Source of the DNA: Burkholderiales bacterium
GTDB lineage: Bacteria; Pseudomonadota; Gammaproteobacteria; Burkholderiales; Burkholderiaceae_B
Direction of reading: 5' to 3'
NCBI GenBank assembly: GCA_005788065.1
Contig: SXZD01000299.1
Location: 1-13,126 of the forward strand
DNA length: 13,126 nucleotides
Part shown: one piece after another, positions 7,280 through 13,126 of the stretch
How positions within the stretch are numbered: position 1 is the first letter of the stretch
Layout of the letters: each line of letters starts with the position of its first letter
Program-made: the position numbers and the translations under genes
The notes under the pieces: model-generated
What the model saw: the letters and a program-made list of their open reading frames with translations, nothing else
What the model was told of the DNA's origin: nothing
Database searches by the model: none

Positions 7280-7323
7280 TACGGCCAGACAGATAGAGTC
7301 ACTGACCGACCGCTGTGTGCACC

Positions 7324-8253
7324 TCAACGGAACGGCCCGATCACGGTGAGCAGCAGCAGCATGCCCATCCAGAGAGCCAAAGCACGCCAGATCAACCGTG
7401 CCGCAAATGCCAGATCCATGGACACCAGGGGTCTTTCCGGGAAGGCGGCAAGTGAATCTGCCCGCACCGCCGAGACAGACCGCAAACCCATGGCTGCGAA
7501 ACCGGCATCCAACAACAGAGCCTCCGCATCAGGACGTAAATCACGGCTCTGCCTCCAGACCAGCGCTGCCTCTTCAAACTGTCCTGCTACGGCATAAGCC
7601 AAAGCCGTCAGCCGCACCGGAATCCAGTCCATGACAGCCAGCCATCGATGGGCCGCCCATGCAAATTCGCTCTTCAACGTCCGCCCTGTCTGCTCCCAAC
7701 TGCGCGCGGCCAGTTCGCTGACACGGTAGAGCACCACACCACTGGGCCCCGGCATCACCATGAACCAGAACAAAACGGCAAACACCTGCCTGAAAGCACA
7801 CACCAGCGCATGCTCCAGGGCCAATCGCACCAGACGGTTGGAATCCAGCCCCGCAAGCGACAGCTCGGCGTCCGGGCGGGTCTGACGCCGCCACTCGATG
7901 TAAATGGCTGCAGCCCGCGCCACATCATTCTGGTTCAGCGCCAGTTGCATGTCCGTAAAACGCTGGCTGAACTGCCGAAAACCGATCGTCAGGTACAGCA
8001 GGCCCAGAGTGAACACCCATGCCAAGCCCAAAGCCCATTCGGACATCAGCCACCACAGGGCAAACGCAGCCAGTGTCCAGCCGCCGGTCAGCCCCACCAG
8101 TGCCATCACACCGTAATGACGCTCCTGCCCCGCATGAAAAAAACCCTCCGTCCAGGCAACCGTCTGCCTGACCATCTGGTGCACACGGTTCTCGGGGCTC
8201 AGGGCGCGAGCCTGCTCCACCAGCAAAACCAGCAGAACGGTAAAAAAAACCAT
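7324..8253 (-). CDS. CobD/CbiB-like (AmpE-like) membrane protein
   Basis: A 309-residue inner membrane protein. The start resembles the family (MVFFTVLLVLLVEQ), and the central block with VRLALEHALVCAFRQVFAV then PGPSGVVLYRVSELA matches the conserved membrane-adjacent core of CobD/CbiB. In cobalamin synthesis CbiB joins aminopropanol to adenosyl-cobyrate. No other cobalamin gene is in the window, and the sequence departs from true CbiB elsewhere, so that activity is doubtful and AmpE-like roles are equally possible. Hydrophobic segments lie near 1-13, 46-66, 72-92, 150-175 and 286-305. The ATG at 8253 follows the NUDIX stop after 1 nt; a GTG at 8262 would add three residues. Codons 2-4 contain a run of eight T (plus-strand A8 at 8242-8249). 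Confidence 0.7.
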   Translation of the reverse strand: MVFFTVLLVLLVEQARALSPENRVHQMVRQTVAWTEGFFHAGQERHYGVMALVGLTGGWTLAAFALWWLMSEWALGLAWVFTLGLLYLTIGFRQFSQRFTDMQLALNQNDVARAAAIYIEWRRQTRPDAELSLAGLDSNRLVRLALEHALVCAFRQVFAVLFWFMVMPGPSGVVLYRVSELAARSWEQTGRTLKSEFAWAAHRWLAVMDWIPVRLTALAYAVAGQFEEAALVWRQSRDLRPDAEALLLDAGFAAMGLRSVSAVRADSLAAFPERPLVSMDLAFAARLIWRALALWMGMLLLLTVIGPFR

Positions 8254-8254
8254 A

Positions 8255-8935
8255 TCAGGCACTCAGCAGACGATAGAGGTTGCGCAACATGGCTGCTGTG
8301 GCACCCCAGATGTAGTATTCGCGCCCCTGCCCGTTGCGCCACGGCATGGCATAAAAATAACGCTCGCCGTGCTCGGTCACAAAACTGTTGCGCAGATGTT
8401 TGTCCGCATCCATCAGGAAAGACAACGGCACTTCGAACACTTCAGCCACCTCGAAGCTGTCAGGGCTGAGTTCAAATGGTGTCTGTACCAATGCCACGAC
8501 AGGCGTGACCAGAAAGTTGGTTGCAGTGGTGTAAACCGGCAGTTGTCCGATGACCTCGATATGCCGCTCATGCAGGCCGATTTCTTCAACCGTCTCACGC
8601 AAGGCGGTATGCACCGGGCCATTGTCATGTTCCTCGCAACGTCCGCCAGGAAAGCTGATCTGACCTGCATGGTCACGCAGATGCGTCGTTCGCTGCGTCA
8701 GCAGTACATGCAAACCGTCCTGCCGCATTACCAGGGGAATGAGCACTGCAGCGGCGGCCGGTTCGCGCGGTTTGAGCAGGATGCGGTCATTGAGCAGCTC
8801 AGGCTCCCAGACGGGGGGCACTGCAAAAACAGCGCGCAAGCCGTCCGGCTGCAGTCGATGCACCGGCACCTGCGCAGCCGGTTTTGGTTGCGCAGGCATA
8901 TCGCCACCCGCTTGGTCGTTCATGGCGGCACTCAC
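8255..8935 (-). CDS. CoA pyrophosphatase (NUDIX hydrolase)
   Basis: A 226-residue NUDIX protein. Its specific CoA-hydrolase motif LLTQRTTHLRDHAGQISFPGG spans about 78-98 (consensus LLTxRSxxLRxHxGxVxFPGG). It runs into the NUDIX box ending RETVEEIGL (113-121), whose E114, E117 and E118 bind the metal. The enzyme cleaves coenzyme A or its derivatives to phosphopantetheine and 3',5'-ADP in the cytoplasm. Oxidised or acyl CoA could be the real substrate. The start is uncertain: GTG at 8935 overlaps the exporter stop as GTGA and has a partial AGG ribosome site, while ATG at 8923 would remove four residues. The first ~50 residues are weakly conserved. The next gene begins one nucleotide after its stop. 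Family assignment is secure. Confidence 0.9.
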   Translation of the reverse strand: MSAAMNDQAGGDMPAQPKPAAQVPVHRLQPDGLRAVFAVPPVWEPELLNDRILLKPREPAAAAVLIPLVMRQDGLHVLLTQRTTHLRDHAGQISFPGGRCEEHDNGPVHTALRETVEEIGLHERHIEVIGQLPVYTTATNFLVTPVVALVQTPFELSPDSFEVAEVFEVPLSFLMDADKHLRNSFVTEHGERYFYAMPWRNGQGREYYIWGATAAMLRNLYRLLSA

Positions 8936-9963
8936 GGCAGCACCTGCGGCGCGGGACTTTCAATCTCCAGCACCAAATGGGCAATGAAGCCTGATGCCAG
9001 CAAGGCCTCCCGCAACTGACCGGCATCTATATCGGCGTCGGACAGCACCAGATTGCACGCATACCGACCGCTGGCAATTTGCCACAATTTCAACTCTGCA
9101 ATGCGAGCTGACGGTGCCTGCTGATTGACCAATTCACCCACTTGCCGCCGCAGCGACTCGGGGGCCTGCGCATCGAGCAGCAACCAGGCGGACTGGGACA
9201 GCAGTCCCCGCGCCCAAACCACCACCATGACCGCCCCCACCAATCCCATCAGGGAGTCAACCTGCGGCAAGCCGGTCACTTGCCCGAACAGCAGGGCGAC
9301 GATGGCCAGAATCGACGTCAGGGCATCTGCCAGTACGTGCAGATAAGCCGCTTTCAGGTTAAGGTTTTCGACCTTGGGGGCCGCTTCGGTTGGATGATCG
9401 TGGCCGTCAAGATGCGCGTGACTGTGCTGGTGGGCATGATCGTGCTGGTGGGCATGCGGATGTCCGTGCGAGTGTGCATGCCCATGGGAATGCCCCCCCA
9501 CATGCGCATGTCCGCCGACCTTCTGGTGCAATAGCAGCGCACAGACCAGGTTCACCCACAAACCGATGACAGCCACAACCATGGCATCCATGAAGCGCAC
9601 CTCGGTGGGTGCCAACAGACGCGCCACGGACTCCAGTCCCATCCACAGCCCCACCGCCAGGAGCAACAGCGCGCTGACAAAACTGGCCAGCACCTCCAGC
9701 TTGCCGGTACCAAAGGCAAAGCGCTCATCGTCGGCCAGGCGCGCACTGAAAACAAAGGCCAGCCAGGACAGACCCAAGGCCAGCACGTGCGTTGCCATAT
9801 GCCAGCCGTCTGCCAGCAAGGCCATTGACCCCGTGATATACCCGGCCGTGATCTCACCGACCATCATCAACAGGCTGATGAGTGTCGCCCATGCCGTGCG
9901 TCGCATGGCAATCGGATTGCCGCTGTTGTAGCGGTGCTGGGTATGGGAATGGTGATGTTTCAC
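8932..9963 (-). CDS. dmeF: Cation diffusion facilitator, DmeF-type Co/Ni exporter
   Basis: A 343-residue CDF transporter with six predicted membrane helices. Helix 2 carries ALLADGWHMATH (D52, H55), a hallmark of DmeF-type exporters, and helix 5 carries HVLADALTS (H209, D213); these form the metal site. Between helices 4 and 5 is a very His-rich cytoplasmic loop (about 146-190, 19 His in 45 residues), and the N-terminus is also His-rich. Known DmeF proteins export Co2+ and Ni2+ with proton exchange; Zn2+ is possible. The GTG at 9963 is chosen since it overlaps the pgi stop as GTGA and begins KHHHSH, like relatives. An ATG at 9984, inside the end of pgi, would add seven residues. A C-terminal metallochaperone-like domain follows helix 6. 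The stop overlaps the NUDIX start. No DmeR-type repressor is seen. Confidence 0.85.
   Translation of the reverse strand: MKHHHSHTQHRYNSGNPIAMRRTAWATLISLLMMVGEITAGYITGSMALLADGWHMATHVLALGLSWLAFVFSARLADDERFAFGTGKLEVLASFVSALLLLAVGLWMGLESVARLLAPTEVRFMDAMVVAVIGLWVNLVCALLLHQKVGGHAHVGGHSHGHAHSHGHPHAHQHDHAHQHSHAHLDGHDHPTEAAPKVENLNLKAAYLHVLADALTSILAIVALLFGQVTGLPQVDSLMGLVGAVMVVVWARGLLSQSAWLLLDAQAPESLRRQVGELVNQQAPSARIAELKLWQIASGRYACNLVLSDADIDAGQLREALLASGFIAHLVLEIESPAPQVLP
9424..9456 (-). repeat. 18-bp-period direct repeat inside the His-rich loop of the exporter
   Basis: A 15-bp sequence (plus strand GTGCTGGTGGGCATG) occurs at 9424-9438 and again at 9442-9456, with a period of 18 bp. It encodes repeated HAHQ-H units. 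Gain or loss of one copy would stay in frame and change the loop by six residues. Confidence 0.7.
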
Positions 9964-11531
9964 GGACGGGCGTTCTTGAACCATTGCAGGGTTTCGGACA
10001 GGTGCGGCGGAACAAAGTCCAGATTCGAGTCTGCAAAATAGGCCTCGACCGTCTGCGCCATGGTTTTGCCCAGTTCAACACCAAACTGGTCAAATGCGTT
10101 CACACCCCATAGCTGGCCCAGACACACCACTTTGTGTTCGAGGCTCGCAATGACATAACCCAGCGTGTAGGCGTCCAGTTCACGGTAACACCACAAGGTG
10201 ACGGGTCTGCCCCCCGGCAACCTGCGCAACTGCCCTCCCACACCGTCAGCCAACTGTCCAGCCGGCTGTTTGCCGAATGCAAATGCGTCAGCCTGGGCCA
10301 ACCCGTTGGCCAGCAGGATGGCATGATGCGCATCAAAGCTGTGACGCGGCTTGGCCACGAGGAGCACTTCCATGGCGACTTCCTGCGCAGCCTGATGCAG
10401 CCACTGGAAATAGGCATGCTGACCGTTGGTACCCGGCTCGCCCCAGATCATCGGACACTGCGCATGGGGTGCGGTTTTACCGTCAGGCCCCAACTGCTTG
10501 CCCAGACTTTCCATTTCCAGTTGCTGGATGTGCGCTACCAGCAGCTTCATGCGGGCGTCGTAGGGGGAGATGACCCGCGCGGGCAGTTTGAGGATGCTGT
10601 GATTCCACACATCAATGAGCGCCAGCAGCAAGGGCAGGTTGGCGTGAGCCTGCGCTTGTCGAAAATGACAGTCTGCGGCATGTGCGCCCGCCAGCAGGCG
10701 TTCCCACTCGGTCTCGCCGATGGCCAGGCGGGCAGGCAAGCCCACGGGACTCCACAGCGAAAAGCGTCCGCCCACACTGTCTTCAAACTCGAAGATGGCA
10801 TCCGGCGAAATACCCCATGCCTGTGCCCGTTGCGGTTCGCTGGTAATGGCAACGCAATGGGAGAGCGGATCATCCACGCCGCCACGCCGCAGCCATGCCA
10901 TGACGGTCTGTGCATTGCGCAGGGTCTCGCGGGTGGTAAACGTCTTGGATGCGATCGAGACGACCGTGGCCTTGGGATCCAGACGGTCCAGTGCCCGCTG
11001 CAATTCATGGCCGTCCACATTGGCTGCAAAATATGCATCAATCTGCGAATGCACGGACACGCTGTAGGCAATGGTGTCAGCCACCATGCGGGGTCCTAAA
11101 TCCGAACCGCCAATGCCCAGGTGCAGGATGCTTTTGATGGGTCTGCCCGAGGGCTGATTGGCGCGTGCCAGCAGACGCCTGACCCATTCACCCATCCGGG
11201 CACGGGTTTGTTCAACTGACGGGGACGAAACCGGTTGCCGCCAGGCCCAGTGTGTGACGCTTCTGTTTTCGGTGACGTTGATCGCTTCGCCGGCAAACAT
11301 GCGGTCACGTTGCGCCAACACGCCGGCAGCGTCTGCCAGGTCAAACAGGCTGTCCAGCGCCGCATCGTCCAGACGCTGTCGGCCTGCATCCACCCGCAGA
11401 AAATCGTGATCAACCACGAGGCGCCGCAAGCGCGACGGACCTCCATCGGCAACCAGACGCTCGATCGGCAGCCCTTTCAGGCGCGCACCATGCTGCGACA
11501 GCGTGTGCCAGATATCAGTGTCACGGGGCAT
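9960..11531 (-). CDS. pgi: Glucose-6-phosphate isomerase
   Basis: A 523-residue enzyme that interconverts glucose-6-phosphate and fructose-6-phosphate in the cytoplasm. Family motifs are present in order: GIGGSDLG (139-146), signature 1 DSVGGRFSLWSPVG (251-264), GEPGTNGQH (364-372, catalytic E365), DAHH (400-403, catalytic His), and signature 2 VNAFDQFGVELGK (477-489, K489). It is somewhat shorter than E. coli Pgi (549), mostly at the C-terminus. The ATG at 11531 has a good AGGAG ribosome site 7 nt upstream. It is the first gene of the unit that runs on through the exporter, NUDIX and CobD-like genes; its stop overlaps the exporter start. A TACAAT element in the spacer to ubiH may be its promoter, although read-through from pepP-ubiH is also possible. 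Confidence 0.96.
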   Translation of the reverse strand: MPRDTDIWHTLSQHGARLKGLPIERLVADGGPSRLRRLVVDHDFLRVDAGRQRLDDAALDSLFDLADAAGVLAQRDRMFAGEAINVTENRSVTHWAWRQPVSSPSVEQTRARMGEWVRRLLARANQPSGRPIKSILHLGIGGSDLGPRMVADTIAYSVSVHSQIDAYFAANVDGHELQRALDRLDPKATVVSIASKTFTTRETLRNAQTVMAWLRRGGVDDPLSHCVAITSEPQRAQAWGISPDAIFEFEDSVGGRFSLWSPVGLPARLAIGETEWERLLAGAHAADCHFRQAQAHANLPLLLALIDVWNHSILKLPARVISPYDARMKLLVAHIQQLEMESLGKQLGPDGKTAPHAQCPMIWGEPGTNGQHAYFQWLHQAAQEVAMEVLLVAKPRHSFDAHHAILLANGLAQADAFAFGKQPAGQLADGVGGQLRRLPGGRPVTLWCYRELDAYTLGYVIASLEHKVVCLGQLWGVNAFDQFGVELGKTMAQTVEAYFADSNLDFVPPHLSETLQWFKNARP

Positions 11532-11538
11532 ACTCGGA

Positions 11539-11543
11539 CTCCT
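11539..11543 (-). promoter_or_regulatory. Ribosome binding site of pgi
   Basis: AGGAG on the minus strand lies 7 nt before the pgi ATG at 11531 and settles that start. Confidence 0.7.
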
Positions 11544-11561
11544 GGTGAGGATCGCCCGGCA

Positions 11562-11577
11562 CAGGCGAAAACGCCTG
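11562..11577 (-). repeat. Small hairpin in the pgi leader
   Basis: A perfect 6-bp inverted repeat (CAGGCG and CGCCTG) with a TTTT loop on the minus strand lies between ubiH and pgi. It has no T-tract after it, so it is not a typical intrinsic terminator. It may be a leader structure or a processing site. Confidence 0.35.
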
Positions 11578-11597
11578 CACAGGCCTTAAAGTTGCTT

Positions 11598-11603
11598 ATT
11601 GTA
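11598..11603 (-). promoter_or_regulatory. Possible -10 element of a pgi promoter
   Basis: TACAAT on the minus strand (5 of 6 to TATAAT) lies in the 114-nt ubiH-pgi spacer, about 67 nt before the pgi start. No convincing -35 is present at 16-18 nt, so the call is weak. Confidence 0.3.
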
Positions 11604-11645
11604 ACGGTCTGCATGGCATGCGGTTCGGATGGGAGGCAGGCTGCC

Positions 11646-12833
11646 CTACCGCACCCAGCCAAACATCAGGGTTTCTGCAAAAAAACGACGGGCACCTGGC
11701 AGACATTCCAATCCGAGCAGGGCCAGTTGACGGCCGGTCTGCATCACCGGATTGGCTGTCGCAAACCCTCTGGCCATGGTGTCGGTCAGAGCGACCAGCA
11801 GCTTGCGGTCGGTTGCACGGTCAGCTTCGAAGGCGGCCAAGGCCTCTTGCAAGGCGACCGGGTCTTCGATGCGCACCGGGTCCAACCGGGCGGCAAGCGC
11901 CTGAGCGTCCCGGAAACCAAGATTGAGCCCCTGCCCTGCAACCGGATGCAGAATCTGGGCGGCGTTACCCACACTCACGGTGCGACCGCTGACCATCTGG
12001 CTGCGCACGTTCAGTCCCAACGGGAAGCTGGCCATGTCGGACAGTCCTGTGAGTGGTATGCGATTGCCCATCAGACGGTTCAACTGAGGCAGCAAAACCT
12101 CTACTGGGGTGCTTTTGCGCTGCTCGGTCTGGTCCACGGCACCGCACCACACCATGGCATAACGGCTACCGTCTGCAGCAGTTGGCAGAAATGCCAGCGG
12201 CCCCTCGGGCGTGAACCGTTCGTAGGCAACCGACTCGCGTTCGCGCGCCTGTGCAGCCGACTGCTGCGCAAGCGGTGTTGCATGGGCCGTGGCCACCAAA
12301 GCCCACTGCCCATAGTCGCGCACGGTGTCACGCCCCTGTGTGCCGCCAAACAGGCCACCCTCTGCGTCCACACGCAGGCGACCGGTAATCTCACGACCAT
12401 CCGACAGGGTCATGCGGACACCCTCAGATGACTCGGTCGCCGAGACCACGCTGACACCGCGCCAGCAGGTCAGACCCGTTGTCAGTGCACCCTTGTGCAA
12501 GGCGGACACCAATTCGCCGTAGCGGACGGTCCATCCCAGACTCTCCCTCTGCAACTCAGCCGCGCTCATCCACACCCGGCCAAAACGTCCCAACTCAGAC
12601 ACATGGATATGTTTCAAAGGCACGGCATTGGCCGGAAAACCCAACGGCTGAATCTGCCGGCGCGATGTGTCTGCCAGCGCCAGGGTGCGCGGGTCAGACA
12701 TCACGGCTTCGATGGGTTTGGCATCAATCAAGGCGATGCGCGCAGCCCCGTCGCCCCAGCGACTCGCCAGTGCTGCTCCCAGCACAATGCCAACGGGCCC
12801 GCCGCCTACGATGACGACGTCAAAGTCACTCAT
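11646..12833 (-). CDS. ubiH: 2-octaprenyl-6-methoxyphenol hydroxylase-type ubiquinone monooxygenase
   Basis: A 395-residue FAD-dependent aromatic hydroxylase. The N-terminal dinucleotide motif is VIVGGGPVG (7-15, GxGxxG). An RVDAEGG segment (154-160) stands where DG-type residues contact FAD and NADPH. The C-terminal FAD motif is GNAAQILHPVAGQGLNLG (289-306), in the form characteristic of UbiH rather than GDAAH. UbiH acts in the aerobic hydroxylation steps of ubiquinone synthesis at the inner membrane face; UbiI/UbiF relatives are the main alternative. The ATG at 12833 overlaps the pepP stop as ATGA; extending upstream would add residues before the FAD strand that do not fit. pepP-ubiH is a known gene pair in E. 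coli and many Proteobacteria, which supports the name. It is followed by a 114-nt spacer and pgi. Confidence 0.9.
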   Translation of the reverse strand: MSDFDVVIVGGGPVGIVLGAALASRWGDGAARIALIDAKPIEAVMSDPRTLALADTSRRQIQPLGFPANAVPLKHIHVSELGRFGRVWMSAAELQRESLGWTVRYGELVSALHKGALTTGLTCWRGVSVVSATESSEGVRMTLSDGREITGRLRVDAEGGLFGGTQGRDTVRDYGQWALVATAHATPLAQQSAAQARERESVAYERFTPEGPLAFLPTAADGSRYAMVWCGAVDQTEQRKSTPVEVLLPQLNRLMGNRIPLTGLSDMASFPLGLNVRSQMVSGRTVSVGNAAQILHPVAGQGLNLGFRDAQALAARLDPVRIEDPVALQEALAAFEADRATDRKLLVALTDTMARGFATANPVMQTGRQLALLGLECLPGARRFFAETLMFGWVR

Positions 12834-13126
12834 GCGACAACGGCCTGGGCCCGCCGGATTGCAATCAACTCCTCGATGGCAGCCACCGTCTTGGGCACGC
12901 CATCGGTGAGGATGTCGCACCCTTGTGCCGTTACCACAGCATCGTCTTCAATGCGGATACCGATATCGTGGAAGGCGGCAGGCACATCATCTGCGGCACG
13001 GATGTAAAGCCCGGGTTCAACGGTCAACACCATGCCGGGACGCAACGTGCGCCAAGGTTTTTCATCTCCATTAGCGGGTGCATCGCCCGGCTCACGGTAG
13101 TCGCCGCAGTCATGCACGTCCATGCC
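12830..13126 (-). CDS. pepP: Xaa-Pro aminopeptidase P, 3' part
   Basis: The last 98 residues of a metallopeptidase of family M24; the gene runs off the right edge of the window, so the start is not seen. Visible elements are GMDVHD (the equivalent of the VHDVG histidine in E. coli PepP), PGMVLTVEPGLY (metal-ligand Glu, E383 in E. coli) and GIGIRIEDD in the form DIGIRIEDD (metal-ligand Glu, E406 in E. coli). The enzyme uses two Mn2+ ions to remove an N-terminal residue that precedes proline. The two Asp ligands and one His ligand lie outside the window. A short insert after DCGDY (DAPANGDEKPW region) is longer than in E. coli. The stop overlaps the ubiH start as ATGA, indicating one operon. 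Confidence 0.9.
   Translation of the reverse strand, partial: GMDVHDCGDYREPGDAPANGDEKPWRTLRPGMVLTVEPGLYIRAADDVPAAFHDIGIRIEDDAVVTAQGCDILTDGVPKTVAAIEELIAIRRAQAVVA

Noticed and set aside
7280..7323. Possible shared terminator between rsgA and the CobD-like gene
   Set aside because: The 44-nt spacer was read on both strands and shows no stem with a T-tract.
7648..8469. 273-codon plus-strand frame across the CobD-like and NUDIX genes
   Set aside because: It spans the junction of two real minus-strand genes and has no recognisable domain.
9400..9520. Dense short repeats that could look like a CRISPR or satellite array
   Set aside because: The periodicity is explained by repeated His codons in the exporter's metal-binding loop and stays in frame.
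10134..11099. 321-codon plus-strand frame inside pgi
   Set aside because: Wholly antisense to pgi, with no recognisable motif and no ribosome binding site noticed.
11235..12431. Long open frame (398 codons) on the plus strand across pgi and ubiH
   Set aside because: It lies antisense to two firmly identified genes, crosses the spacer between them, and its translation is Gln/His/Arg-rich with no recognisable domain. It is a by-product of G+C-rich codon use.

Overview
The window is ordinary, gene-dense chromosomal DNA from a betaproteobacterium, most likely of the order Burkholderiales. This rests on moderately high G+C, GTG/TTG starts, a zinc-independent (type B) L31 gene directly after rho, the run orn / M48 protease / pterin dehydratase / rsgA facing a CobD-CbiB-like gene and a CoA pyrophosphatase, and a pepP-ubiH pair. 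I do not name a genus. No tRNA, rRNA, insertion sequence, phage gene or CRISPR array was seen, and no gene looks broken.

Layout. (1) 1-735, plus strand: the last codons of rho, a good sigma70-type promoter, rpmE (type B L31) and an intrinsic terminator. (2) 750-3976, plus strand: an ArnT/PMT-like membrane glycosyltransferase and, 24 nt later, a MATE efflux pump, probably one transcript. (3) 3948-4571, minus strand: orn (oligoribonuclease), convergent with the MATE gene and overlapping its 3' end by 29 nt. (4) 4642-7279, plus strand: a tightly overlapped trio of Ste24-like M48 protease, pterin-4a-carbinolamine dehydratase and rsgA. (5) 7324-11531, minus strand (transcribed right to left): pgi, a DmeF-type Co/Ni exporter, a CoA-type NUDIX hydrolase and a CobD/CbiB-like membrane protein, all overlapping or nearly touching. 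(6) 11646-13126, minus strand: ubiH and the 3' part of pepP, joined by an ATGA overlap.

Functionally this is mostly housekeeping: translation and ribosome maturation (L31, RsgA), RNA decay (Orn), membrane protein quality control (M48), central carbon flux (Pgi), ubiquinone synthesis (UbiH), peptide trimming (PepP), coenzyme A turnover (NUDIX), and envelope/export functions (glycosyltransferase, MATE, DmeF). I did not find a convincing undescribed system. The points most worth a second look are an 8-T homopolymer in codons 2-4 of the CobD-like gene, the cobalt exporter in the same unit as that CobD-like gene, an in-frame 18-bp repeat in the His-rich loop of the exporter, a hairpin just before the glycosyltransferase start, and the 29-nt convergent overlap at orn.
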